Shown here piece by piece: positions 9,028 to 18,873 of a stretch of DNA of 55,458 nt. Both the position numbers and the translations under genes were made by a program. The stretch lies in contig CAMAVA010000004.1 of the NCBI GenBank assembly GCA_945861515.1, forward strand, positions 1 through 55,458, read 5' to 3'. Source of the DNA: Brevundimonas vancanneytii. Its GTDB lineage: Bacteria > Pseudomonadota > Alphaproteobacteria > Caulobacterales > Caulobacteraceae. Positions within the stretch are counted from its first letter, which is position 1. Each line of letters opens with the position of its first letter. The notes below the pieces were generated by a model that was given only the letters and a program-made list of their open reading frames with translations, had not been told where the DNA came from and did not search any database.

Positions 9028-9219
9028 GTGCTCGACCATTCCTACTCTTTCCAACTCAGCGTCGAATCCGACTCGCGTTGGCGCTGGTCCGTCGTTGACG
9101 TCGATGGCCGCCTCAACGCCAGCGGGCTGTCCCGTTCCGAAGAAGCCGCCCGCCATGCCGCCTTTCGCGAAATCGGTCAGCTGGCCCGAAAGTCCAGCTC
9201 GGAACCGGTTCGCCAGTGA
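9028..9219 (+). CDS. Small hypothetical protein
   Basis: A 63-residue protein from a GTG start with GAGGG eight bases upstream. The longer frame from 8929 is possible, but its extra 33 residues look non-coding. The sequence has two Trp in an SRWRWSVVDVDG core, then GLSRSEEAARHAAFREIG, a beta-hairpin followed by a helix. Similar short proteins (W-x-W-x-V, glycine, then an Ala/Arg-rich helix) are common hypothetical proteins in Caulobacterales. No function is assigned. Confidence 0.5.
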   Translation: MLDHSYSFQLSVESDSRWRWSVVDVDGRLNASGLSRSEEAARHAAFREIGQLARKSSSEPVRQ

Positions 9220-9322
9220 TGACTTTCTGCTAAGGCTTGTATAGCAGTCGCTCGGGCGGGGCCGGGCATGGGCGAGGCGACCTCGCCTGCTGCCTGGCGA
9301 AACATCACCTTCCGAGGGTCAA

Positions 9323-11530
9323 GTGCTTCATCCTGTCATCATGTGCGGCGGCGCCGGTACACGACTGTGGCCAGCGTCACGGCCCGATCGTCCGAAACCC
9401 TTCATTCCGCTGGTTGGTCCCGTTTCGATCTTCGCCCGGACCCTGGAGCGGCTTGCCCATCTTCCAGACGCCGCAGAGCCGATCATTGTCGCGGGCGCCG
9501 GGCATTCAAGACTGATCGAGGAAAGCCTTGAAGCCGCCGGACTGGGCGGTTTGGTGATCATCGAACCGGAGCCCCGCGACAGTGGGCCGGCCATGGCGGC
9601 GGCCGCCCTGGTGATTTCAGCCCGGGACCCCGATGGGGTCTGCATTTTCCTCGCAGCAGATCATCACATTCCTGAACCCCTCGCCTTCGCCCGGGTCGTG
9701 GGCCTCGCTACCGAGCAGGCCTGCCGGGGCGGGATCGTGACCCTGGGCGTTTCCCCTGATCAAGCGAGCAGCGCCTATGGCTATATTCGGCCGGGCAAGA
9801 CCTTCGATGGCGGGGTCCGGTCCGTGGAAGCCTTTGTCGAAAAGCCGGATTCCTCCCGTGCTGTCGAACTGATTGCAGAAGGCTGCCTCTGGAACAGCGG
9901 CATGTTCATTACCCGGGCGCAGGTCTTGATCGACGAGCTGGCGATCCATGCTCCGGACATGCTGGCGGCTGCCACCCGGGCGGTCAATGAGGCCCGCAGC
10001 GACGGTGTCAGGCTGTTGCTCAGCGATGCCTTTCGCACGGCGCCCAAAACATCGATCGACTATGCCGTCATGGAGAAGACCACACAGGCCTTTGTCGCAT
10101 CCGCCGACTTTGCCTGGTCGGATCTGGGCGCCTGGGACGCCGTCCTTGCTGCAGCCCCCAGCGATGCCACCGGCAACTATGTTTCAGGATCGGCATACCT
10201 GGACCGGTCTGAAGGCTGCCTTGTCAATGTCGGCGACGGCATGACGGTGGCGGTGGTCGGGGGGCGCAACCTCGCTGTGATCGCCGACCAGGGCGATGTG
10301 ATGATCTGCGACATGGGTCAGCTGGACGGGGTGAAGTCCGTTGTCGAGAAGATCCATATGACCCGGCAAGGCGTCTCAACGGCCGCAACCACGGAAACGG
10401 TCCGGACCTACGACCGCTGGCTGAATGTTTCAGCCCTGCCCCTGTGGTGGAGCCTCGGGGCTGACCATCATCAGGGAGGATTTCATGAGGCGCTGTCCCT
10501 GGACGGCGAGCCGGTTCTGGCCAACCGGCGACTCCGTGTCCAGGCCCGGCAAACTCATGTCTACGCCCAGGCCGGACTGTCCGGTTGGACGGGTCCTTGG
10601 ACCCAGGCCGTCAACCACGGCCTGGCAGCCCTCGAAGGGCAGTTTCGTCGAGAGGACGGCCTTTTCCGAACCTTGACAACGGCGACTGGCGTCGCCGTCG
10701 ATGAAACCGCCATGCTCTATGATCAGGCCTTTGTCCTGTTGGCTCTGGCCTCCTCGACCCGGGCCGGAATCAAGGGAGACGCCAATCGCAAGCTGGCGCT
10801 TGAACTGCTCTCCGCCGTACGGACGACCTTCAGCGCGCCAGCCGGGGGGTTCAGGGAGGCGGCGGGCCACAGCCACCAATCAAACCCCCTGATGCACCTT
10901 TTCGAAGCCAGCCTGGCCTGGATCGAAACCGATGGCGCGCCTGTCTGGCGCGAACTGGCGGCAGAGGTTGCCGCCCTGGCCCGCGATCACTTCATCGACG
11001 CCAAAGGCGGTTTCCTGCGGGAGTTCTTCGAGCCTGACTGGTCACCCGCCGAGGGCGACGCCGGACGGGTGGTCGAGCCCGGACACCAGTTCGAATGGGC
11101 CTGGCTCTTGATGCGCTGGGGCGTCATCGCTGGCGAAACCTGGCCGCTGGACGCCGCTGCCGGTCTCTACCGTTGTGGCCTCAGGGGTATTGACCTGCGC
11201 CGCGGCGTGGCTGTCGATGAACTGGATCCGGACCTGCGCGTGAGCCGGGCTTCAGCCCGCCTCTGGCCACAGACAGAATGGCTGAAGGCGGCCGCGCTTC
11301 TGGCCGAACTGCAACCTGGCCTTCAGGCGGCCTACCTGGCGGATGTCGGCCGGGCCGCCCAAGGCTTGGGTCTGTACCTGGCCAATCCGGTCCTGGGTGT
11401 CTACCGTGACAAACTGGACATTGCCGGCGCCTTCAAGGAAGAGCCAGCGCCAGCGAGCTCCCTCTATCACATCGCCGGGGCGGTCGAGTCCTTGAACCGA
11501 CTTGGGCGCCTTGGTCTGATTGAGGGCTGA
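9323..11530 (+). CDS. Fusion of mannose-1-phosphate guanylyltransferase and AGE-family sugar isomerase
   Basis: A 735-residue two-domain protein with a GTG start after GAGGGTCAA. Residues 1 to about 350 form a nucleotidyltransferase of the ManC type: the GDP-mannose pyrophosphorylase signature CGGAGTRLWPASRPDRPKPF at the start, then FVEKPD, LWNSGMF and DYAVMEKT. From about residue 360 the sequence is an AGE (N-acylglucosamine 2-epimerase/mannose isomerase) alpha-barrel with WWSLGADHHQGGFHEAL, RLRVQARQTHVYAQA, LYDQAF and EPGHQFEWAWLL. The usual ManC C-terminal cupin isomerase (ManA type II) is replaced by the AGE domain. It probably makes GDP-mannose for the adjacent polysaccharide operon, with the isomerase step linking fructose or glucose derivatives to mannose. 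The exact isomerase substrate is unknown. Confidence 0.9.
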   Translation: MLHPVIMCGGAGTRLWPASRPDRPKPFIPLVGPVSIFARTLERLAHLPDAAEPIIVAGAGHSRLIEESLEAAGLGGLVIIEPEPRDSGPAMAAAALVISARDPDGVCIFLAADHHIPEPLAFARVVGLATEQACRGGIVTLGVSPDQASSAYGYIRPGKTFDGGVRSVEAFVEKPDSSRAVELIAEGCLWNSGMFITRAQVLIDELAIHAPDMLAAATRAVNEARSDGVRLLLSDAFRTAPKTSIDYAVMEKTTQAFVASADFAWSDLGAWDAVLAAAPSDATGNYVSGSAYLDRSEGCLVNVGDGMTVAVVGGRNLAVIADQGDVMICDMGQLDGVKSVVEKIHMTRQGVSTAATTETVRTYDRWLNVSALPLWWSLGADHHQGGFHEALSLDGEPVLANRRLRVQARQTHVYAQAGLSGWTGPWTQAVNHGLAALEGQFRREDGLFRTLTTATGVAVDETAMLYDQAFVLLALASSTRAGIKGDANRKLALELLSAVRTTFSAPAGGFREAAGHSHQSNPLMHLFEASLAWIETDGAPVWRELAAEVAALARDHFIDAKGGFLREFFEPDWSPAEGDAGRVVEPGHQFEWAWLLMRWGVIAGETWPLDAAAGLYRCGLRGIDLRRGVAVDELDPDLRVSRASARLWPQTEWLKAAALLAELQPGLQAAYLADVGRAAQGLGLYLANPVLGVYRDKLDIAGAFKEEPAPASSLYHIAGAVESLNRLGRLGLIEG

Positions 11531-11927
11531 AGACTACTTTCCACTGGCGTCAAGCCTTCAGACGAAGCCCGCATCGCATGCAGACCCGGTGACCTGGCAG
11601 GGAACTGCTGTCTCGCCAGAAATGTCCGTCCAGCAGACATTTCAGCAGCCGGTTCCAGCTGATTTTTGACAGGTCCATGCGCGCCCCCAGCTCGCAGCCG
11701 TTCGTCCTTGAAGCGGCCCACCGACAGTCAATCGCCCGGCTCGGGGATTACAACCATTTTGAGTCTATCTGGTCCCGTTCGTCGCACGGGGTGGGCTGTA
11801 TGCAGCCGATCAGGACGCTGACAGATCAAGACTTGAGCGATTCCAGGCGCCCCTGCGTCATGGTCGACGAACCCGGCTCCCTGTGCCAACTGGCCCCCAA
11901 GCGACCAATTCAGAAAAGGGCCGACCC
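11531..11927. other. Intergenic region without a confident gene
   Basis: Nearly 400 bases between the ManC-AGE gene and the SDR gene. A plus-strand frame from 11677 shows moderate GC3 bias, but it has no clear ribosome site, resembles nothing I know and runs into the SDR gene, so I do not call it. No strong hairpin or terminator is evident. The promoter of the SDR gene must lie here. Confidence 0.4.
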
Positions 11928-12710
<783 letters not shown>

Positions 12711-12712
12711 AC

Positions 12713-12755
12713 CGAAAACGCAAAAAGGGCGCCCACCAGGTCCGGTGAGCGCCCC
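12713..12755 (-). terminator. Intrinsic terminator of efp
   Basis: On the minus strand, downstream of the efp stop, GGGCGC pairs with GCGCCC and continues with GGTG/CACC across one mismatch, leaving a 6-base loop. TTTTTGCGTTTT follows. It lies between the convergent SDR and efp stops; the T-run is only on the minus-strand side. Confidence 0.85.
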
Positions 12756-12775
12756 AAAGCCTAGATGACGGACAA

Positions 12776-13342
12776 TCAGTCCTTGGCGCGCTCGTAGTAG
12801 CTGCCATCCTCGGTCAGGATGACGATGCGAGTGCCGGCGGCGATATAGGGCGGCACCATCACGCGGGCCCCGTTGGACAGGGTCGCAGGCTTGTAGGACG
12901 AAGACGCGGTCTGGCCCTTCATCGCCGGCTCGGTGTCGACGATCTCGAAGGTCACCCGGGCCGGCAGCTCCATGGCGATCGGCACATTCTCGTGGATCGA
13001 CAGGAAGACGGTCATGCCGTCACTCAGCCACTGGGCTTTGTCGCCGATCATGTCACCCGAAACGATATACTGGTCGAAGGTCTCGGGGTTCATGAAGTGG
13101 TAGCCCTCGCCGTCCTGATACAGGAAGGTGTGTTCCCGTTCATCGACAAAGGCCCGTTCGACGGACTCGGTGGTGCGATAGCGTTCCGACACCTTCACAC
13201 CGTCCGAGATGCGGCGCATGTCCAGCTGGGTCACGGGCGTGCCCTTGCCGGGGTGGATGTTCTCGACGTTCAGAACGACATAGAGCTTGCCGTCGACATC
13301 GACGACGGAACCTTTGCGGAGCGAGCTGGCGGCAACCTTCAC
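12776..13342 (-). CDS. efp: Elongation factor P
   Basis: A 188-residue EF-P of normal length, three beta-barrel domains mimicking tRNA. It rescues ribosomes stalled at polyproline stretches. A GTG start follows AGAGGAAA. The modification loop reads HPGKGTP with Lys33 at its tip, the residue that EpmA beta-lysylates in the EpmAB pathway. The C-terminal domain has the signature region [28 protein letters not shown]. Its gene is divergent from epmA and epmB, which supports modification of Lys33 by these products. Its own intrinsic terminator follows. Confidence 0.97.
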   Translation of the reverse strand: MKVAASSLRKGSVVDVDGKLYVVLNVENIHPGKGTPVTQLDMRRISDGVKVSERYRTTESVERAFVDEREHTFLYQDGEGYHFMNPETFDQYIVSGDMIGDKAQWLSDGMTVFLSIHENVPIAMELPARVTFEIVDTEPAMKGQTASSSYKPATLSNGARVMVPPYIAAGTRIVILTEDGSYYERAKD

Positions 13343-13475
13343 AGGGTAGTTTCCTCTTGGGCGCGGAACAGTCGCAAGGGCGCACTGCCATCCGCTAGAT
13401 AGGGTGTTGAGCGCTCTCCTATAGAGTCGCGGCGGGAATCGCCAGTCGTCTCCGTTTCAGGCCCAGGACCCAGAC

Positions 13476-14534
13476 TTGAACGCTCCGCCCGCATCCTCCT
13501 GGTGGCGACCCGATCGGCACCAGGACCGTCGTCCGTTTCTCATGACCCGGAACCGGATCACTGCCGCTGTGCGCAACTGGTTTGCCGGTCAGGACTTTGT
13601 CGAGGTGGAGACTGCGGCCTTGCAGGTTTCGCCCGGCAATGAGGCCCATCTCCATGCCTTTGCCACAGAAGCGCATGAACTGACCGGTCAATCCGCCACC
13701 CGCTACCTGCGCACCTCACCCGAGTTTGCCTGCAAGGCGCTGCTGGCCGCTGGAGAAGAACGGATCTTCGATTTCGCCCGGGTCTGGCGCAATCGCGAAC
13801 GAGGGGCCCTGCACCACCCCGAATTCACCATGCTGGAGTGGTACCGGACCGCAGCCCCCTATGACCTGCTCATGGAAGACTGCCATGCCCTGCTGATCCT
13901 GGCTGCGGAGACCGCCGGGACCGGCCAGCTTCGGTTCCGGGGACGGATCTGCGACCCCCTCGCCGCCCCCCAACGGGTTACGGTTGCACAGGCTATCGAG
14001 CGCCATGCCGGCATCGACCTGCTGTCGACCCTGGACGCCGGGGGAGAGACAGACAGGGCCGCCCTCGCCGCCAGCGCTGCAGCAGCCGGCATCAGGGTCG
14101 CCGACGACGACAGCTGGGCCGATATCTTCAGCCGGATCCTGGTCGAAAAGGTCGAACCGCACCTGGGTATCGGCCAAGCCACCGTCCTGTGCGAATACCC
14201 CGTCTCCGAGGCGGCCCTGGCCCGGCCCAAGCCGACAGACCCCAGGGTCGCCGAGCGGTTCGAGCTCTATGCCTGCGGAGTCGAGCTTGCCAATGCCTTT
14301 GGCGAACTCACCGACGTCGATGAACAGAGGCGACGGTTCGAGATCGAAATGACCGAGAAGTCCCGGCTCTATGGCGAACGCTACCCGATCGACGAGGATT
14401 TCCTGTCAGCCCTCGCCATCATGCCGCCCGCCTGCGGGTCGGCCCTCGGATTTGACCGGCTGGTGATGCTGGCCACCGGCGCGAGCCGGATCGAACAGGT
14501 GCTGTGGTCTCCGGTCTCGGAGATCGACCGTTGA
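13476..14534 (+). CDS. epmA: EF-P lysine (beta-lysyl) ligase EpmA
   Basis: A 352-residue class II aminoacyl-tRNA synthetase-like enzyme (GenX/PoxA/YjeA). It activates (R)-beta-lysine with ATP and attaches it to EF-P Lys33. The TTG start at 13476 has AGGACC upstream. Class II motifs are seen: RYLRTSPEFACKALLAAGEERIFDFARVWRNRERG (motif 2 region), HHPEFTMLEWY, and a C-terminal motif 3 GCALGFDRL-like segment (ACGSALGFDRLVML). It lacks the N-terminal tRNA anticodon-binding domain of lysyl-tRNA synthetase, which is diagnostic for EpmA. It is divergent from efp and followed within 50 bases by epmB. Confidence 0.95.
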   Translation: MNAPPASSWWRPDRHQDRRPFLMTRNRITAAVRNWFAGQDFVEVETAALQVSPGNEAHLHAFATEAHELTGQSATRYLRTSPEFACKALLAAGEERIFDFARVWRNRERGALHHPEFTMLEWYRTAAPYDLLMEDCHALLILAAETAGTGQLRFRGRICDPLAAPQRVTVAQAIERHAGIDLLSTLDAGGETDRAALAASAAAAGIRVADDDSWADIFSRILVEKVEPHLGIGQATVLCEYPVSEAALARPKPTDPRVAERFELYACGVELANAFGELTDVDEQRRRFEIEMTEKSRLYGERYPIDEDFLSALAIMPPACGSALGFDRLVMLATGASRIEQVLWSPVSEIDR

Positions 14535-14579
14535 TGTCAGGTGTTTGCGCAGGCTCGCCATATGGGCCATAGGCGCGCG

Positions 14580-15617
14580 ATGACCTGCAGCATCACCCTT
14601 CGCTCGCCCGAGGCCCTGGCCGAACGCGGCCTGGCTGACCGTGGTAAACTGGCAAGGCTGCAGCAGGTGGCGGACCGCTACGCCGTGGCCATCACGCCGG
14701 CGATCATGGACCTCATCGATCCCGAAGACCCCCTTGATCCCATAGCCCGCCAGTTCCTTCCCTCCGAGTCCGAGCTCGACTCCACGCTGCTGGAGCGACC
14801 GGACCCGATCGGAGACCAGGCCCACAGCCCGGTCGAGGGGGTGGTTCACCGCTATCCAGACCGTGTCCTGCTCAAGGTCACCCACACCTGCGCCGTCTAT
14901 TGCCGCTTCTGTTTCCGGCGGGAAATGGTCGGCCCCCAAGGCGAAGGAACCCTGACTGCGACCGCGCTGGACCGCGCCATGAGCTATATCGCCGAGCGGC
15001 CTGACACCTGGGAAGTGATCCTGACAGGCGGCGACCCTTTGGTTTTGTCTCCGCGCCGGCTGCGGGACCTGATGGAGCGGCTGGCGCGGATCGACCATGT
15101 CAAGGTGGTCAGGCTCCATACCCGTGGCCCCGTGGTCAACCCCGGCTCCGTAACGCCCGAACTCATTGAGGCGCTCAGGGTTTCCGGCAAGGCGACCTGG
15201 ATCGCACTGCATGCCAATCACCCCCGCGAGCTGACCCCAGCGGCCCGCGCCGCCTGCGCCAGGCTCATCGACGCCGGAATCGCCATGGTCAGCCAGACGG
15301 TGCTGCTGAGGGGCGTCAATGACGACCTGCAGACCCTCGGCGCCCTGATGCGGGCCTTTGTCGAGACCCGGATCAAACCCTATTACCTGCACCAGGGCGA
15401 TCTGGCGCCCGGCACGGCCCATTTCCGGACCTCGATCGAGGAGGGACAGGCGCTGATGCGGTCCCTGCGCGGCGCCTATTCGGGCCTCTGCCAGCCCAGC
15501 TATGTGCTGGATATCCCGGATGGTCACGGCAAGGTCCCGGTTGGCCCCAACTATCTGGACGACGGCCAGGTCGAGGACCCTGCTGGAAGACTTCACGCCT
15601 ATCCGCCTACGGCCTGA
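14580..15617 (+). CDS. epmB: Lysine 2,3-aminomutase-like EpmB (EF-P modification)
   Basis: A radical SAM aminomutase of about 345 residues that converts L-lysine to (R)-beta-lysine for EF-P. The cluster motif is CAVYCRFC in HTCAVYCRFCFRR. It is followed by EVILTGGDPL, a GGxP-type SAM-binding segment, and the PLP-binding region YYLHQGDLAPGTAHFR. The C-terminus is short, as in EpmB rather than full-length KamA, and the gene directly follows epmA. Starts at 14541 (GTG) and 14562 (ATG) are also open in frame; 14580 matches where homology appears to begin. Confidence 0.92.
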   Translation: MTCSITLRSPEALAERGLADRGKLARLQQVADRYAVAITPAIMDLIDPEDPLDPIARQFLPSESELDSTLLERPDPIGDQAHSPVEGVVHRYPDRVLLKVTHTCAVYCRFCFRREMVGPQGEGTLTATALDRAMSYIAERPDTWEVILTGGDPLVLSPRRLRDLMERLARIDHVKVVRLHTRGPVVNPGSVTPELIEALRVSGKATWIALHANHPRELTPAARAACARLIDAGIAMVSQTVLLRGVNDDLQTLGALMRAFVETRIKPYYLHQGDLAPGTAHFRTSIEEGQALMRSLRGAYSGLCQPSYVLDIPDGHGKVPVGPNYLDDGQVEDPAGRLHAYPPTA

Positions 15618-15626
15618 ACGGTCGCA

Positions 15627-15656
15627 GGCCGGACCTGGTCTGATCAGGCCGGTTTC
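15627..15656. terminator. Possible terminator hairpin between convergent genes
   Basis: CCGG-A-CCTG at 15629-15637 can pair with CAGGCCGG at 15645-15652 around a 7-base loop, followed by only TTT on the plus strand. It lies 12 bases after epmB and overlaps the last codons of the minus-strand membrane protein. The short T-tract makes it a weak call. Confidence 0.4.
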
Positions 15657-16030
15657 CAGGCTGCGAAGATCAGGGCAGGCCAGAGCACGATGATCAGCAG
15701 AAAACTCAGACTCACGCCCCATGGAACGGCGTCCCAGCCCTGCGCCCGCATCTGCGGAACGACGAACAGACCCAGATAGAGGGACTTGTAGATCACCTGC
15801 AGCAACAGAACGCCGACGAAGGCCCGAGGGGCGATCAGTCCGAACGCAGAACAGACCAGAATTGCGGCCCAAAGGCTGGCGACGAGCAGTCGCAGACCAG
15901 CCGACTCCGGAACCTTGCCCTCAAAGACCGCAAGGCTGGGCCCGCCGGCCATAAGCAAAAGGGACCCAACGACGGGTGCCAGGATCAGAATATTCAGGCC
16001 GTAGGCGGCACGCAGCAGGGTATCCAGCAT
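15644..16030 (-). CDS. Four-helix membrane protein, unknown function
   Basis: A 128-residue polytopic protein with four hydrophobic segments (about residues 8-28, 48-70, 72-92 and 105-125) and few charged residues. The ATG at 16030 follows AGGCCTGTTG; a TTG one codon upstream is also possible. I do not recognise a family. It is convergent with epmB and lies 50 bases downstream of the minus-strand M48 protease gene's stop, so it is probably not part of the EF-P group. Confidence 0.65.
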   Translation of the reverse strand: MLDTLLRAAYGLNILILAPVVGSLLLMAGGPSLAVFEGKVPESAGLRLLVASLWAAILVCSAFGLIAPRAFVGVLLLQVIYKSLYLGLFVVPQMRAQGWDAVPWGVSLSFLLIIVLWPALIFAAWKPA

Positions 16031-16080
16031 CAACAGGCCTCCAGACCGATGTTGGTCTACGCGACAAGCCTGGATGCAGA

Positions 16081-17283
16081 TCAGGGCTTCAATCGGCCGG
16101 CGGCGATTTCCCGCGCCTTCCAGTCCATGCCGTTTCGAATGCGGTTGCCGACAGCGGGATGGTCATAGAACAGCGCCTCCTCCAGCGCTCCCGGCGTGGC
16201 TGCGCGATACTCCACAGTCTTCATCAAGGCCCGGGCCAGGCCATCGGGCTCACGGGCTGCCATCAGGGAGAAGTTATCGGCATCGGTTTCGGCAATCCGC
16301 GAAATCGAGCTCATCAGGGGGCCGCCCAGCACGCCGATCACCACAAGCACGGCCACAAATACCGGGTAACCTGCCGGATCGGCGATCCCCTTGACCTCGC
16401 CGGCGCCCAGCAGCCGCGCCATCGGGGCAAAGAACCGGTCCACCAGCCAGAAGGCGATGACCAGAAGCAGGCTCATGGCCCCAAGCTGCCAGAGAATGTG
16501 CTGACGGGCATAGTGTCCCATCTCATGGGCGACCACGGCCCGCACCTCTCCCATGTCGGCGCCGGCCTTGAACATGGTGTCGCTCATGGCGACCCGCGCC
16601 GAGCCGAACAGCCCGGAAACATTGGCCGTGTAACGGTTGGATTGCTTGGACCCGTCATAGACAAAGATCTTGTCCGACGGCACGCCATGGGCCTTGGCCA
16701 GTTCGACGACGGCATCGCGGACCGGCCCGGGCGGGGCCGGGGTGTAGTTGTTGAAGATCGGCTCTATGGCGATCGGTGACACCACAAGACCGATCACCAG
16801 AAAGACCAGGGACAGGCCCGAACCCCAGACCCACCAGGTTTTCGGAGCCCGGCGCAGGAGGGCGTAAAAGAGAATCGTCAGCAGGGTTCCGACCACAAGT
16901 CCGATCACCGAACCGATCGCCCATTCGCCCAGCCAGCCCGGAAGGCTCTGGCTGGTCAGGCCGTACTGGCTCTCGCGCCACCAGGATTCATAGATCGTCC
17001 AGGGCAGGCCCAGCAGGGTGAGCATCAGCTGCGCCGCGGCAAGGACGGCCAGTGACGCCAGCCAGGGGCGCGACCTCCAGCCCTCGATCGACTGCCGTAT
17101 CCGGACCAGCACACCGCTACGGATGACCAGCCAGGAGACCAGCAGAGACACGATCGCCGACCCCAGGATCAGCCAGTGGCCGCCCTGGGTGTAGGCTTGC
17201 GCCTTGGCATGGGCCTGCGGTGTGATGGTGGACAGATATCGCGCCGTCTCTGCGGCGGCGTCGAACACGGCTGGACTGTTCAT
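16081..17283 (-). CDS. M48 (Ste24/CAAX-prenyl protease-like) membrane metalloprotease
   Basis: A 400-residue multi-pass zinc metallopeptidase. It has an N-terminal CAAX-protease extension with several membrane segments (about residues 35-55, 70-95, 115-150, 160-185). The HEMGH zinc motif is at about 253-257 and the third-ligand region AETDADNFSL follows further on. A C-terminal helix carries DHPAVGNRIRNGMDWK, a signature of Ste24-type proteins (H/D-P-x-x-x-x-R). Bacterial members take part in membrane protein quality control. Its start is 58 bases downstream of the sulfatase stop on the same strand, so co-transcription is possible. Confidence 0.9.
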   Translation of the reverse strand: MNSPAVFDAAAETARYLSTITPQAHAKAQAYTQGGHWLILGSAIVSLLVSWLVIRSGVLVRIRQSIEGWRSRPWLASLAVLAAAQLMLTLLGLPWTIYESWWRESQYGLTSQSLPGWLGEWAIGSVIGLVVGTLLTILFYALLRRAPKTWWVWGSGLSLVFLVIGLVVSPIAIEPIFNNYTPAPPGPVRDAVVELAKAHGVPSDKIFVYDGSKQSNRYTANVSGLFGSARVAMSDTMFKAGADMGEVRAVVAHEMGHYARQHILWQLGAMSLLLVIAFWLVDRFFAPMARLLGAGEVKGIADPAGYPVFVAVLVVIGVLGGPLMSSISRIAETDADNFSLMAAREPDGLARALMKTVEYRAATPGALEEALFYDHPAVGNRIRNGMDWKAREIAAGRLKP

Positions 17284-17340
17284 GGCGACGATTTCCCCTC
17301 GTGCGGCGAAGGCGTCGCCCGAAATGCTGCGTCTGTCAGC

Positions 17341-18870
17341 TTAATTCGCCGCAAGGTGCAGATTGAAGCCGAGCCGTTCAAACTGGGTCGCCGGGACGCC
17401 CAGGGACTGAAGGGCAAGCTGCATCTGCCGGGCCAATTCAACCTCAAGCGGCGAGCCGGCCAGATTGTCCGTCTCCCCCGGATCCTGCTGCAGATCATAA
17501 AGGCGATGACCGCCGGGTTTCATCCGCGACCAGAAGGGAACCGGATCGCCGGCCTGCCAGATCTGGTGGATCACCGGGATGTCCGATCCCGGCATCCGAT
17601 CCAGAAACGCCCGCCCGTCCGGCGGAGGAAGGGCCTGGTCCCGGCTCAGCACATGGGTGGGCATGGTCGACCAGCGGTTCGACAACATGGACAGGGGCGC
17701 ATTGGCGGGGACCGGCGACCGGACATATTTGTGCCGGCCGGTCACAAGCTGGACATCGCGCCCCCAGACCCCTGTCAGGAGCCAGTCCCGGACGCTGTCT
17801 GTTTCTCCGCGAAGCACCGGCAACAGGGAATGGCCGTGGGTGCGATGCTCCACCGCAACCTCGAACAGGTCTGCGAGGGTTGCATGAAGATCGACCGCTG
17901 TGGTCAGGGCTGGGACATCGCCAGGCTCAAGTCCAGGATAGTGGATCAGCAACGGAATATGGGCGAGCGGTTGATAGACCGGGACACCTGGTTTTCCCCA
18001 GATGTCCTTTTCGCCCAGATAGTGGCCATGGTCGGTGCAGATCACGATCAGGGTGTCGTCCCGGAGATTGTGGCGATCCACTGCCTCCAGGACCCTGCCC
18101 AGCCAATGGTCGATCATCGACAGCTTGCCGCCGTAGCTGGCCCGGAGCTGCCTAGCCTGGGCCTCGCTGAGAACGCCTTTTTCGATGGCGCCCTGCATAT
18201 AGGGCGGCCAGATCAGATGCGGCCCCTGCCAGTCAGGATCATAGAGTGAAGCCCAGGGCTCAGGCGTATCGAACGGCTCATGCGGGTCGAACTCATCGAC
18301 AAACAGCAGGAAACGCTCATGGGCCCCGGCATTGTCGTCCAGCCAGCGGGCCGCCGCACTCATGGTCCGGGGACCGGGAAAATCGGCCTCGTCCCGAAAC
18401 CAGCCCCTGGAATTGTCATAGGGCATGTGGCCCCGTCCAAATCGGGGCGCGCCCTGCCAGCTGGGGTCGGGCCGTGTCTTCCACGGGTCGCCCTCATGTC
18501 CCCGCTCGTAGTCCCAGGCCGTGAAGTCGACGTGGTAGTTCTCGCCGCCGCTTTCGAACAGATGCGGATGATCGCTGATCAGCTGGGTGGTCACGCCAGC
18601 CCTCGCCAGGCTGGCCGTGATGGCCTCTTCCCAGAGCTCGACGGAGCCCCAGGCCCGCCAGAGGAAATCCAGGGATCCGCAGAGGATGTCATGCCGGGCC
18701 GGCATGCAGGGCAGCGAGCCCGTATAGTGGTTGGTGAATCGCTGCGCCCCCGCGGCGAAGCGATCCAGGTTCGGGGTTGCGAACTCCGTGCCGCCATAGG
18801 CGCCGAGCATATGGCGGTTCAGGCTGTCCAGCAGGATGACAATGGCGTTGCGGGGCTTCTGACGGGGCAT
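17341..18870 (-). CDS. Type I sulfatase
   Basis: A 509-residue alkaline-phosphatase-superfamily sulfatase. The formylglycine motif C-x-P-x-R is present as CMPAR with Cys55 in GSLPCMPARHDILCGS. Metal ligands are visible in LLDSLNRHMLG near the start and in ICTDHGHYLGEKDIWGKPGVPVYQ near residues 290-310. No signal peptide is evident, so it is probably cytoplasmic. It would need a formylglycine-generating enzyme, not seen in this window. The substrate is unknown. The leader contains a hairpin that pairs the Shine-Dalgarno region (see 18874-18924). It follows ppdK by 76 bases on the same strand. Confidence 0.9.
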   Translation of the reverse strand: MPRQKPRNAIVILLDSLNRHMLGAYGGTEFATPNLDRFAAGAQRFTNHYTGSLPCMPARHDILCGSLDFLWRAWGSVELWEEAITASLARAGVTTQLISDHPHLFESGGENYHVDFTAWDYERGHEGDPWKTRPDPSWQGAPRFGRGHMPYDNSRGWFRDEADFPGPRTMSAAARWLDDNAGAHERFLLFVDEFDPHEPFDTPEPWASLYDPDWQGPHLIWPPYMQGAIEKGVLSEAQARQLRASYGGKLSMIDHWLGRVLEAVDRHNLRDDTLIVICTDHGHYLGEKDIWGKPGVPVYQPLAHIPLLIHYPGLEPGDVPALTTAVDLHATLADLFEVAVEHRTHGHSLLPVLRGETDSVRDWLLTGVWGRDVQLVTGRHKYVRSPVPANAPLSMLSNRWSTMPTHVLSRDQALPPPDGRAFLDRMPGSDIPVIHQIWQAGDPVPFWSRMKPGGHRLYDLQQDPGETDNLAGSPLEVELARQMQLALQSLGVPATQFERLGFNLHLAAN

Positions 18871-18873
18871 GAG

